Source: a candidate division LCP-89 bacterium | Lineage (GTDB): Bacteria > Electryoneota > B3-LCP | DNA: 64,000 nucleotides | Direction of reading: 5' to 3' | Assembly (NCBI GenBank): GCA_025774555.1 | Contig: JALGVT010000020.1 | Span: forward strand, 1-64,000 | Part shown: in pieces, positions 8,164-16,687 of the stretch | How the letters are laid out: every line of letters starts with the position of its first letter | Numbering within the stretch: the stretch's first letter is position 1 | The notes under the pieces: generated by a model | Told to the model about the DNA's origin: nothing | Database searches by the model: none | Seen by the model: the letters and a program-made list of their open reading frames with translations, nothing else | Position numbers and translations under genes: made by a program

Positions 8164-8595
8164 ATATATGATTAAATTTGTTTAAATGTACAGCATTACA
8201 GTGGAAAAGTCAAGAGAGTTACGCATGACTGCAGTGAACTGAAATCCCCTTAATTTGCCCTTGGGGTTGTTAACATTGGGGTCGGGGATGATCCACGACT
8301 ACGGTATTCAGAAGAAGAACGTAACAAATGGTTGTAGCCCTTGAGCTGGTGATGTGCGAGGCGTCCCATTGTTCAAGGGGTAACCACCCCTTGTTGAAGC
8401 ATGTTGCCAGGCAGGGAGATTCTTCGATTCACTTCGTTCCGCTCAGAATGATATTATCCCTCTTGGAACAGTCTGCTTTCTGTGGACGTGACAAAGCACG
8501 TCCCTGCGTTTCAAGCGACGGTAATATGAACCGGGGAACAACAGCCTCTCATCATGAGTTAGGCGAGTGAACCGATAGCAGCCCGAGGGATTTTT
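8164..8595. other. 432-bp intergenic region with hairpins and a repeat-like fragment
   Basis: I see no convincing gene here. It holds the adaptor promoter on the minus strand, a stem-loop CAAGGGGT-AACC-ACCCCTTG (8374-8393), and a segment near 8419-8453 (GATTCTTCGATTCACTTCG) that resembles a degenerate half of the palindromic repeat at 4539 and 47010. A second perfect stem, GGACGTG-ACAAAG-CACGTCC, lies at 8484-8503. The 80-codon ORF at 8328-8570 runs through these structures and is probably chance. Confidence 0.5.
8185..8213 (-). promoter_or_regulatory. Promoter of the efflux adaptor
   Basis: On the minus strand: TTGACT (8213-8208), 17 nt, TACATT (8190-8185). The predicted start near 8178 gives a leader of about 35 nt to the ATG at 8142. 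Confidence 0.55.
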
Positions 8596-9945
8596 TTGGG
8601 AAAGCTCTTATTGCGTTTGAAGGGTTTCGGTGGTGAAACCTGGTCATGGATGACCTATGATTTCGCCAATTCCGCCTTTGCCACTTCAATAATCGCGGTT
8701 ATCTTCAATAAATATTACGCCGGTGTGATCGCCGGCGGTCCTGCCGGCACCGATTTCGAGTTTTTCGGTTACCATTTCAACTTGCCCGGAGCCTCGCTGT
8801 TCCAACTCTCCGTCCTTTTCGGCACTCTGCTCACAGTTCTGATCAGTCCCTTTCTCGGTATCTTCGCGGATTTATCCGGCAAAAAGAAAAAGCTTCTCGT
8901 CCTGATAGTAATGATAGGAGGCGTTGCAACTGCGGGCTTGGCTTTTATCAATCCGGGCGACGCCATAGAAGGCGGTCTGCTCTACGGTATAGCACTCTGC
9001 ATGTTTCTTCTCTCTCTGAACCTGTATAATGCATTTCTTCCCCAGATATGCTCACCTAAAAATATCGGTCTCGTCTCGGGATTTTCCTGGGCAATCGGTT
9101 ATATCGGTGGAGGAAGCTGTCTTCTCCTGAATCTGATCATGCTGGAAAATCCGGAGTTACTCGGATTTGAGTCGGGGACTTTCGGTGTGGGACATGTCAT
9201 AATCTCTGTGGTGCTTTGGTGGTGGCTGTTTTCTCTTCCCACTTTCATTGGCGTGCGCGATAGACCGCCGCGGGTAGTTTCCGGCAATCAATCTGCCAGC
9301 CCGAAGCAGGTGATTGCCAACTTGAAAGAGACTTTCAAGGAGATGAAGCGTTTTCGTCAACTGTGGATTTTCCTCGTGGCATACCTGTTTTTCACAAACG
9401 GGATCGAAACGTCGATCAGCTCCGCTTCTATCTTCGGCGACGAAGAGCTGCACATGGATACGGGAGCGTTAATCGTTCTTTTTCTGATGGTTCAATTCGC
9501 CGCTTTTCCCGGCGCTCTGATCTTCGGTTTCTTAGTTGATAAGATAGGTAACAAGAAAGCGCTGACTATTGCTCTTATCGGCTGGATTATAGCGCTGACA
9601 TGGGTATTCAAGTTAGGCATCTTTTTTGATCCAGTTACCGAGTTTCACCTTGCGGCGGCGCTGGTAGGATTGGTGATGGGGGGGAGCCAGGCATCGGCGC
9701 GGTCGCTTTTTGCTTCGTTCACGCCGCCGAAACGTTCGGCAGAATTTTTCAGCTTTTACGGGGTAGCGGGCAGATTGGCATCCATGATGGGACCACTGAC
9801 GTTCGCAACGGTGAATACTGCAACACGCAGTCTGCGCATGGCGATTATTGCCATGGTCATCTTCTTTGCAATCGGTCTGATAGCGCTGACACGCGTCAAT
9901 GAAGCGGAGGGGATTAAAACTGCGCGTGAAGCTGACGCTGAATGA
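8596..9945 (+). CDS. MFS transporter, UMF1 (Atg22-like) family
   Basis: A 449-residue polytopic permease with about 12 membrane helices. The N-terminus TWSWMTYDFANSAFATSI is typical of the UMF1 branch of the major facilitator superfamily, whose fungal members (Atg22) export amino acids from vacuoles. Bacterial substrates are mostly unknown. An MFS-type loop motif (GIFADLSGKKKK) follows helix 2, and FGFLVDKIGNKKA lies at the equivalent place in the second half. The start is a TTG, supported by GAGGGA at 8585-8590 with 5-nt spacing. No alternative ATG exists before the first helix. It is transcribed alone. Confidence 0.85.
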   Translation: MGKLLLRLKGFGGETWSWMTYDFANSAFATSIIAVIFNKYYAGVIAGGPAGTDFEFFGYHFNLPGASLFQLSVLFGTLLTVLISPFLGIFADLSGKKKKLLVLIVMIGGVATAGLAFINPGDAIEGGLLYGIALCMFLLSLNLYNAFLPQICSPKNIGLVSGFSWAIGYIGGGSCLLLNLIMLENPELLGFESGTFGVGHVIISVVLWWWLFSLPTFIGVRDRPPRVVSGNQSASPKQVIANLKETFKEMKRFRQLWIFLVAYLFFTNGIETSISSASIFGDEELHMDTGALIVLFLMVQFAAFPGALIFGFLVDKIGNKKALTIALIGWIIALTWVFKLGIFFDPVTEFHLAAALVGLVMGGSQASARSLFASFTPPKRSAEFFSFYGVAGRLASMMGPLTFATVNTATRSLRMAIIAMVIFFAIGLIALTRVNEAEGIKTAREADAE

Positions 9946-9974
9946 CCGATACCCTTTATTTCTGCAAGCTGCTA

Positions 9975-10003
9975 TTGACATTTTGATAAAAGATAATTAT
10001 ATT
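9975..10003 (+). promoter_or_regulatory. Sigma70-like promoter of the receiver protein at 10036
   Basis: TTGACA (9975-9980), 17 nt, TATATT (9998-10003). This is the same arrangement as at 3115. Transcription would start near 10010, about 26 nt before ATG, with GGGA in the leader as ribosome-binding site. Confidence 0.7.
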
Positions 10004-10035
10004 GAAATTGATCTTCAGCATAACGTGGGAACGAG

Positions 10036-10410
10036 ATGATCCCGAGCCGAATCCTCATCGTAGATGATGAGGAAGACATCTGCGATCTGTTGTCGGATTT
10101 CCTGGAAGACAACGGGTACGAAACCTTCAAGACAAACACCGGTAAAGAAGCGCTCTCTATCCTGAAAGCTGCGCGTCCGCATTTAATGCTGCTGGATATT
10201 CGGCTGCCGGAGATGAGCGGAATAGACATTCTACGCAGCGTGCGGGAAATTGACCAGGAAGTCGGCGTTATCATTATGACCGGATATGACGACATCGGGA
10301 TTGCTCAGGAGGCATTGAAGATCGGCGCTTCTGATTTTGTAACTAAGCCGATCGATTTTAAATATCTGGAAACATCAGTGCATGTCAAGATCAAGGCGAT
10401 GCTCGCATAG
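10036..10410 (+). CDS. Receiver-only response regulator (CheY-like)
   Basis: A 124-residue single-domain response regulator. Key residues are all present: D10 and D11 (IVDDEED), phosphoacceptor D54 (LLDIRLPEMSG), T82 (IMTGYDD) and K104 (VTKPID). There is no DNA-binding or enzymatic output, so it must act by protein contact or as a phosphorelay intermediate. The sequence is closer to the NtrC-type receiver subfamily (DIGIAQEALKIGASDFVTKP) than to chemotaxis CheY. No kinase is adjacent; the PAS kinase at 3274 is the nearest candidate. It has its own promoter. Confidence 0.9.
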   Translation: MIPSRILIVDDEEDICDLLSDFLEDNGYETFKTNTGKEALSILKAARPHLMLLDIRLPEMSGIDILRSVREIDQEVGVIIMTGYDDIGIAQEALKIGASDFVTKPIDFKYLETSVHVKIKAMLA

Positions 10411-10658
10411 GACCTGAATGTATTGCTTTAAAATGACCATTTAATGTGCTACAATTCACTTTCCCTCTCCATAGATATAGTAGGCTCGCCCCGACAATCC
10501 AATTTCCGCTGTATCTTTTATTGTACCTTTCTCACAGCAGGACACGAATTATACTTCCCCTCTCATCTGGAAACTCCTCACGCGCTTATATTTCCGATGA
10601 TAATTGACTAAAATCAGAAAAATCCAATTGAATTATCACAGTGAGTTGAATCAGAAAG

Positions 10659-12161
10659 ATGCTAAACAAAATCATTTGGGCTGGTTTATTTATTTTAGTA
10701 ATCCATAATCCGGGATTCTCGCAGGCGCCTGACTCGGTCTGGATCATGACTTTAGGCGGAGATGGTGCGGATTACGGATACAGTATCGAGCCGACTGCAG
10801 ACGGCGGTTTCATCGTAGCGGGGATCACCGCGTCCAGTGGGGCAGGACAGGGGGACGTTTGGTTGATCAAACTTGATACGCAGGGCGTCATCACGTGGGA
10901 TGTTACCTTCGGCAGAGAAGGAACTGAAGAGGGTCGCTATGCTTCGCAAACGTCGGATCTGGGATTTATAATCACAGGCGCTTCGCGTTCAAGCACTATG
11001 GAAGAGTATGATCTTTACGTTATAAAAACAGATCAGAACGGTGAAGAGATCTGGAGCAGTCTTTACGGCGGCGAGGGAGAGGAGCTGGGATGCTTTATAA
11101 GTGAAACTGCAGATAGAGGATTTATTGCTGTGGGGAGAACCGCCTCGTTTGGAAGCGGTGGGTATGATATATGGCTGGTCAGGTTAAGCTCTGGCGGAGA
11201 AATGGAATGGCAGAGAACTTATGGCGGCTGTGAAGACGATTTTGGATATTCCGTGCGGCAAACACAGGATGGCGGATACATTATAGCTGGATATACTGAA
11301 TCTTTTGGAAGCGGCAATGCGGATGTCTGCTTGATTAAAACAGATTCATTCGGTCAACAGTTATGGCTGCGCACTTATGGAGGGTATCTTAACGATTTCG
11401 GCGGGACTGTGCAGATAACCAGCGATGGAGGGTATTTAATCGCGGGGGAGACCTATTCGTTCGGATGCGGAGGCGGAGACATGTGGCTGGTGAAAACCGA
11501 TGGTGACGGCAGTGAAATTTGGAGCCGCACTTTTGGAGGGTTCGGTTGCGACGGCGGTTTTCCAGTTATTGAAACCTGTCAGGGAGAATATGTTGTCGGA
11601 GGGTGGTCTTCTGCCAGTGAAGCAGGACAGACGGATATAATGCTGGCGAAGGTGGATCAGAATGGTCATGACGCCTGGGCAAGAACTTATTCTGATAATG
11701 CTGCTGGAAAAGTCCTCGGGATTGTAGAAGAGGGCGACGGGTCCTATTTTTTAACGGGATATTCAGATCTTGATATTGAGCGTGGGTATGATTTGTTGCT
11801 CTGTCATCTGGTAGAAGATGACGGGGTAGGGATTAATACGCCATCGGAAATTGTCAATTGCGAGATGACTTTATATGCACCCTATCCCAATCCTTTTAAC
11901 CATACCACAGTCATCAGTTTCCAGTTACAAGTTGCAAGTTTAGTCAAGTTGGAGGTATTTGATATTAACGGGCGGAATGTAGGAACGTATGGCGGTGCGC
12001 CTTTACAAGGCGTCGGATTCGGGGAATCCAACCTACAATATTACTCCCCGGGCACACACCAGATCATCTTCGACGGATCTGATCTGTCATCGGGAGTATA
12101 TTTCATCAGAATAGAGCAAGGAGCTTCGCAGAAAACACAAAAGTGCATCATGCTGAAATAA
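10659..12161 (+). CDS. T9SS cargo with seven propeller-like repeats
   Basis: A 500-residue secreted protein. A signal peptide (about 1-21) is followed by seven consecutive repeats of about 52 residues, of pattern TYGGxxxDxGxSxxxTxDGGYIIAGYTxSFGxGxxDxWLIKTDxxGxxxW. Seven such units suggest a seven-bladed beta-propeller, though the fold is inferred. Residues about 405-500 form a type A T9SS sorting domain (PYPNPFN, KLEVFDINGR, LSSGVYFIRIE, IMLK). The coding sequence for the first strand of that domain contains a four-unit heptanucleotide repeat. Role unknown; a surface-anchored or secreted binding protein is likely. No operon partner. Confidence 0.8.
   Translation: MLNKIIWAGLFILVIHNPGFSQAPDSVWIMTLGGDGADYGYSIEPTADGGFIVAGITASSGAGQGDVWLIKLDTQGVITWDVTFGREGTEEGRYASQTSDLGFIITGASRSSTMEEYDLYVIKTDQNGEEIWSSLYGGEGEELGCFISETADRGFIAVGRTASFGSGGYDIWLVRLSSGGEMEWQRTYGGCEDDFGYSVRQTQDGGYIIAGYTESFGSGNADVCLIKTDSFGQQLWLRTYGGYLNDFGGTVQITSDGGYLIAGETYSFGCGGGDMWLVKTDGDGSEIWSRTFGGFGCDGGFPVIETCQGEYVVGGWSSASEAGQTDIMLAKVDQNGHDAWARTYSDNAAGKVLGIVEEGDGSYFLTGYSDLDIERGYDLLLCHLVEDDGVGINTPSEIVNCEMTLYAPYPNPFNHTTVISFQLQVASLVKLEVFDINGRNVGTYGGAPLQGVGFGESNLQYYSPGTHQIIFDGSDLSSGVYFIRIEQGASQKTQKCIMLK
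11915..11942. repeat. Heptanucleotide repeat inside a T9SS sorting domain
   Basis: Units CAGTTTC, CAGTTAC, AAGTTGC and AAGTTTA occur in exact 7-nt register within the coding region for SFQLQVASL. They are degenerate, and less regular than the array at 234. Confidence 0.5.
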
Positions 12162-12280
12162 TCGTTTCAGATTTTAGCAAATATCTGCTGCAGGAGATCT
12201 ATTCAGGGGGAGACACTCCAATAAGGACCGGCATCTTTCTGACGTCGGTTTATGTTGGTTGGGTAAAAGAGTCTGTGATT

Positions 12281-12306
12281 GAACCGCCGATTTATTTAGC
12301 GGGGTT
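12281..12306. terminator. Imperfect hairpin near the end of a small minus-strand ORF
   Basis: GAACCGCCG and GCGGGGTTC pair over about eight base pairs with one bulge around ATTTATTTA. It overlaps the stop codon of the 50-residue ORF on the minus strand and lies about 120 nt downstream of the T9SS gene on the plus strand. There is no long T-run on either side, so terminator function is uncertain. Confidence 0.3.
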
Positions 12307-12448
12307 CAATAGGAATCTCTTTCAGGAAATCAGCGATCGATTCATCCATGATCGCTTCATTATAAGAGAAATCACTCTCCTTATTTTCAGCGCTGGCAAA
12401 ACGAAACTCGAGAATTTCTTCGCTTTCACTGTTCTTTTCATTGTTCAT
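12296..12448 (-). CDS. Small acidic protein (50 aa), hypothetical
   Basis: This ORF is too short for the supplied track. On the minus strand an ATG at 12448 opens 50 codons ending in TAA (12298-12296). The peptide starts MNNEKNSESEEILEFRFAS and ends LKEIPIEPR. It is strongly acidic and soluble, with no Cys or membrane segment. GGAG lies 8 nt upstream of the ATG, a good ribosome-binding site. I do not recognise the family. The 107-codon ORF on the opposite strand (12143-12466) overlaps the T9SS gene and looks less protein-like. Either a real small protein or chance. Confidence 0.45.
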   Translation of the reverse strand: MNNEKNSESEEILEFRFASAENKESDFSYNEAIMDESIADFLKEIPIEPR

Positions 12449-12901
12449 GCAATAGTCTCCGGTTAGTCTGGTTCGTCAAGTTTTATTATCGGCAAAAGCA
12501 ATGCCAATATGGTGTTGAACTTGGAAACCAGGGCGGCGACCTTAATACCGACCCCGTATTGATACATTACCGGCGTATATCAGCCGGCAGAATTATTTAT
12601 CGTGTCACTTTCCTTTTGGTAACCCTCCTTTTCTCCAAATGCAAAAAAAAGCACTTGACTATTAATTTAAAATGTTTTAAATTTCCCCCTGTTGCTGAAT
12701 TGTTCCCAATTTCCTCCGTTTTGTGCTTGTGATTTTAGCAGCGCACTTTTAGATAGGAATAAGTTCCTTTTATTTATTAGCAGGGAATCGCCAAAAAGTT
12801 CCCGGTTTTTTCATTTGATTTTACTTTTTAGCTCTTTCGTCCAGAAATACAAAGCCGATCTTTAGCGGTTTTTACGTTCGCTGAGATCTGGAGGTTACGT
12901 T
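12449..12901. other. 453-bp leader/promoter region of the TonB-receptor block
   Basis: A non-coding AT-rich stretch between the small minus-strand ORF and the TonB receptor. It contains a promoter candidate at 12655, a run of eight A just before it, and GGAGGTTACGTT directly before the ATG. I see no gene, tRNA or recognised riboswitch. The leader of about 210 nt is long enough to hold regulation. Confidence 0.5.
12655..12683 (+). promoter_or_regulatory. Promoter candidate for the TonB-receptor gene block
   Basis: TTGACT (12655-12660), 17 nt, TAAATT (12678-12683). The predicted start near 12690 leaves a leader of about 210 nt before ATG at 12902. Confidence 0.5.
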
Positions 12902-15900
12902 ATGGCGCTCAAGCTCTGTAAACTTTCGTCTCTTTCAATCATAATCTGCGTTACGCTGCTTTTTAACGCATCTACTGCGCTGGCGGGCGGCGGTAAGATA
13001 TCCGGCACCGTGGTCGACGTCGATACCGGTGATCCGATCATCGGGGCAAACATCGAACTCGAAGGGACTACCCAGGGAGCTGCTACGGACATCGACGGTT
13101 ATTTTATGATCGTTAACGTTCAGCCGGGTCGTTACGACGTTTCGGTCAGTAGCATCGGCTACGTTCCTATGATTCAGCAGAGTGTGCTGGTTCAGAGCGA
13201 TCTGAATACCAAGCTGGAATTCAATATCGAAGCAACTGTTCTGGAAGCCGCCGAAGCCGTGACTGTGGTCTATATAAAGCCGAAAGTAGTGCTTGATGAG
13301 ACCGGTATGACACGGACTATGAATAGTGAAGATCTCTCCAGAATGGTGGTCAATAATCTCACGGACGTTATCAGCAGGCAGACTGGTTTCACCATCGATG
13401 CAGAAGGGAATATCCATGCTCGCGGTGGCAGGTCGGAAGAGACCATGTTCATGGTCGATGGTATGGACATTCGCGATCCTCTGGTGGGCACTCAGATCGA
13501 CTTCGACTTGAATGCCATGAATATCGAAGAGCTTCAGGTTTTAACCGGTGGTTTCAATGCGGAGTACGGGCGCGCCCAATCTGCAATCATCAACATCACC
13601 ACACGTGAAGGCAGGGATGACCAATACAACGGACAGGTCAAGTATGTCACAGACAACCTCATAGATGAAGCTTCCTATAACACGGATCGAGCTGAAATGT
13701 CGATTGGTGGTCCTATTCCAGGATCTAAGAGTCTGTTTGGGAAACCGATAACTTTCTTCTTTTCCGGGACTGCTGAGCTGACCGACACATACGTCCCCTT
13801 AGATATGAGCCGACCGGATAACGATTATCTGGGTATCGGCTTGGATTTGCCCGAGCGGACGGAGAACGAGTTTTATGGTTCCGTCAAATTAGCCTACCAA
13901 TTAGCCTCCAATAAAAAGTTAACGCTTACCGCCAACGAATTCTACAAGAAATGGGACATTTATCCTGCTGGTGAAGGATCAGTCGGCGGCAACTATGGAT
14001 GGCAGTATAAATACAACACCGTCAATCGTCCCTGGGCTGAAAGCTCGCGCGGGCAGGTCAATCTTAATTTCACTCACCAGATCAACGATCGGAGCTTTTA
14101 CGAGGTGCAGATCGGGCGTTTCCAAACGCACAGCAAGGTCTATCCGGGCGGTGAAGACGGCACTACCCTACCGGGTGATTTTACACTCGAAGATAACGCC
14201 GAGGACGTCTATAACTTCTATATAGACACCAACGGCGACGGCATCATTGACGTCGCGGACACAGAGAAACATATTCCCTTCCAGGGATTCGTAGATGCCA
14301 ACCTAAACGGTAAATACGATGGCTGGGGTGAAGGCTACGAAGATCTGAACGGTAACGGCATATGGGACAGCGGCGAGGACTGGGTTGACCTGAACAACAA
14401 CGGCATCTACGATTTCGCTGAACCGTGGATTGACCGGATCAATCCCGACACCGGTGAAAACAACGTGGGACAATTTGACCCGTGGGATGACTTCACCGAC
14501 ATGAATAGCAACGGTATCTGGGACGGCGACGAACCACAGCTTCAGGAACAGGACTGGAATAACAACGGCGTTTGGGATGGTGAGCGTTTCTGGGATGCTA
14601 ACGGCAACCAAACCTATGACGGTGAAGGCGAAGGGTACTTCGATGAGGGTTATTTCGAAGGCGCCAATAACGGCGTCAACGATCGCAAGATGAATTATGC
14701 TGATGATGAAGACGGAGGCGAGCCGTTCCATGACGGAGATTTTTACTACGACACCGGCGAACCGTTTATTGATGCTCCCGACCAGTTCGGATTTTACAAC
14801 GGAGTGTATGACTTAGGCGAAATTTTCTTCGATTTACCGAGTTCTTATACCAATCCATTCGCACTCGATTTCAGCTATGAATCGCCTACGTTGAATGGTC
14901 AATACGACGGACCTAACAGCTACTTTGACGAGTATGAGCTTTTCACCTATCATTCGGAAATGGGATTCGGCTACGATCCTTCATGGTCTGTGGGATATAC
15001 TTACGATCCAACTCAGCACGGGGCTGATTGGCCTGCGAATTTCTGGTTATACGAAGAGGGACGTTCGACCTGGTACAACATAAAGAACGTCATGGACGGA
15101 AACGACGACTATAAATACCGTTCCTTCAATCCACCCAACTTTCAATATGACGAGGGTGAGCCGTTCGAGGATTACAACGGCAATGGGGTGCGCGATGGGC
15201 TCGACTACTTCCTCAATCCGGGACAGTGGGATGAAACGGCATACTTCTATGATCGTTCCACGCTGGAATATTCTCTGAAGTTCGATTTTACCAGCCAGAT
15301 GACCAAATCCCACGAACTCAAGTCGGGCGCGGAGATAAAATATCGTGATTTACGCATGCAGTCCATACAGGGACCGGATCAACCGTACACCAACGTTGAC
15401 GTTCCTCTGCCTCCGGGCAGCCCTTATCCCGATCGCGGCGATACGCGTGACTTTTATGAATACCAGCCCTGGGAAGGTTCTTTCTACTTCCAGGACAAGA
15501 TGGAATTTGAGGGTTTAATCGTGAACGCCGGCATGAGACTGGACTATATCATTCACGATCCGGATCTGGTTAATGAGGCTGAGCAGATGGTTGAGGACAA
15601 CGAACCGGGCGCGCTTTTAGCTGACCGCGGCACCTACAGGCTCTCGCCCCGGCTGGGTATTTCGCACCCGATCACCGACCGCTCAAAACTCTACTTCAAT
15701 TACGGTCATTTCTATCAGGCTCCGCAGTTCCAGTATTTCTTCAAATCCAATTCGGGCAACATAATTCCGGGCGCATCCGTTGGCAATCCGAACTTGGAGC
15801 ATGAGAAAACAGTGCAGTACGCGCTCGGTGTGCAGACTCAGATTACGGATGATCTGGTTTTCACCGTCGAGGGTTACTATAAAGACATCTATGGGTTGAT

Positions 15901-16624
15901 TTCGACCGTGGCGGAGGAGATTGTTGCCGGATATACTCTTGACCGGTACGTCAACCTCGATTACGGGCGAGTGCGCGGTTTCGAAATATCAATCGACAAT
16001 AATTTCTCCCGCAATTTCAACGTGCAGGTGAAATGGGATTTCTCTTATGCCTACGGTAAAGCCTCATCCGCTCTGGCAGCGCAGGAACAGCGCCTCAGCA
16101 ACGTGCCGGTCAATAGAGACGAGCATCCACTGTCGTGGGATGAGACGCATAAGATCAATATCTTTACGTCGATAATCTATCAGAAAGGCGAACATCCTTA
16201 TCTGTTCGGATTTAAACTGCCGGACAATTGGCTGGTGACACTGGAATGGCGGTACGGTTCGGGTGAGCCTTATACTCCAAGCCGCTGGACTACCGGGCTG
16301 CCAACTAATCAGATTCGTGAAAACAGTGCTCGTTACCCCTGGCACGAAGTCACAAACTTGAAATTTGAGAAGTACTTTACATTAAAAGGCAATACACACC
16401 TGGTGGCAGGTGTTGACGTCAAAAACCTGTTCGATAGCGAAAACGTGCGTGAATTGTACACTGAAACAGGGAACGCTTACGACAGCACTCACCCGGACAA
16501 CTACGGCGATGCGTACAGCGAAATGTGGCCGGGTCCTTATAACGTCGGAACTGACTACGATCATAATTATCGTAATTACGACCCGCCGCGACAGGTATTG
16601 ATCAGCTTAGGAATCACTTTCTAA
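12902..16624 (+). CDS. TonB-dependent outer-membrane receptor with DxNxNG-repeat insert
   Basis: A 1240-residue outer-membrane receptor. A signal peptide (about 1-28) is followed by a carboxypeptidase-regulatory-like domain (about 31-115, GKISGTVVDVDTGDPIIGAN), a plug domain (about 130-235, ending ITTREG) and a 22-strand-type barrel to the C-terminal LISLGITF. Residues about 442-770, inside the barrel region, form a long acidic insert with at least eight DxNxNGxxD motifs (DTNGDGIID, DLNGNGIWD, DLNNNGIYD, DMNSNGIWD, DYNGNGVRD). These resemble EF-hand/dockerin-type calcium loops and would sit in an extracellular loop. No clear TonB box is seen. ATG is preceded by GGAGG. It heads a co-directional block with beta-helix and PorV-like genes. 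The ligand is unknown. Confidence 0.85.
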   Translation: MALKLCKLSSLSIIICVTLLFNASTALAGGGKISGTVVDVDTGDPIIGANIELEGTTQGAATDIDGYFMIVNVQPGRYDVSVSSIGYVPMIQQSVLVQSDLNTKLEFNIEATVLEAAEAVTVVYIKPKVVLDETGMTRTMNSEDLSRMVVNNLTDVISRQTGFTIDAEGNIHARGGRSEETMFMVDGMDIRDPLVGTQIDFDLNAMNIEELQVLTGGFNAEYGRAQSAIINITTREGRDDQYNGQVKYVTDNLIDEASYNTDRAEMSIGGPIPGSKSLFGKPITFFFSGTAELTDTYVPLDMSRPDNDYLGIGLDLPERTENEFYGSVKLAYQLASNKKLTLTANEFYKKWDIYPAGEGSVGGNYGWQYKYNTVNRPWAESSRGQVNLNFTHQINDRSFYEVQIGRFQTHSKVYPGGEDGTTLPGDFTLEDNAEDVYNFYIDTNGDGIIDVADTEKHIPFQGFVDANLNGKYDGWGEGYEDLNGNGIWDSGEDWVDLNNNGIYDFAEPWIDRINPDTGENNVGQFDPWDDFTDMNSNGIWDGDEPQLQEQDWNNNGVWDGERFWDANGNQTYDGEGEGYFDEGYFEGANNGVNDRKMNYADDEDGGEPFHDGDFYYDTGEPFIDAPDQFGFYNGVYDLGEIFFDLPSSYTNPFALDFSYESPTLNGQYDGPNSYFDEYELFTYHSEMGFGYDPSWSVGYTYDPTQHGADWPANFWLYEEGRSTWYNIKNVMDGNDDYKYRSFNPPNFQYDEGEPFEDYNGNGVRDGLDYFLNPGQWDETAYFYDRSTLEYSLKFDFTSQMTKSHELKSGAEIKYRDLRMQSIQGPDQPYTNVDVPLPPGSPYPDRGDTRDFYEYQPWEGSFYFQDKMEFEGLIVNAGMRLDYIIHDPDLVNEAEQMVEDNEPGALLADRGTYRLSPRLGISHPITDRSKLYFNYGHFYQAPQFQYFFKSNSGNIIPGASVGNPNLEHEKTVQYALGVQTQITDDLVFTVEGYYKDIYGLISTVAEEIVAGYTLDRYVNLDYGRVRGFEISIDNNFSRNFNVQVKWDFSYAYGKASSALAAQEQRLSNVPVNRDEHPLSWDETHKINIFTSIIYQKGEHPYLFGFKLPDNWLVTLEWRYGSGEPYTPSRWTTGLPTNQIRENSARYPWHEVTNLKFEKYFTLKGNTHLVAGVDVKNLFDSENVRELYTETGNAYDSTHPDNYGDAYSEMWPGPYNVGTDYDHNYRNYDPPRQVLISLGITF
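14225..15200 (+). repeat. Coding region of DxNxNG calcium-loop-like repeats
   Basis: Within the TonB receptor, motifs of type D-x-N-x-N/D-G-x-x-D recur at irregular spacing of about 15-40 residues, separated by acidic and aromatic linkers such as GEGYED and GEPFID. The matching DNA repeats GACxxxAACGGC-like words. This is a protein-level repeat, not a perfect DNA tandem. Confidence 0.7.
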
Positions 16625-16644
16625 ACCAATGCTCGCCGGATACT

Positions 16645-16660
16645 CCTCAAATCATTGAGG
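16645..16660 (+). other. Intercistronic stem-loop after the TonB receptor gene
   Basis: CCTCAA-ATCA-TTGAGG is a perfect 6-bp stem with a 4-nt loop, 20 nt after the receptor stop codon. No T-run follows, so it is more likely an mRNA-stabilising or processing hairpin than a terminator. Confidence 0.4.
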
Positions 16661-16687
16661 GGGATTTGAAGCAGCAGGAGTTCACTT

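Noticed and set aside
8328-8570. 80-codon plus-strand ORF in the gap before the MFS gene
   Set aside because: It runs across two perfect stem-loops and a repeat-like fragment, has an odd composition (many Cys, His, Arg) and no ribosome-binding site that I can see. Chance ORF.
12143-12466. 107-codon plus-strand ORF after the T9SS propeller gene
   Set aside because: It overlaps the end of that gene in another frame and shows no domain or signal. The opposite-strand 50-codon ORF with a good ribosome-binding site fits the region better.
14303-14731. 142-codon antisense ORF with Val/Ile-rich protein
   Set aside because: It lies opposite the DxNxNG repeat region of the TonB receptor. The repeat codons give a hydrophobic-looking reverse frame.
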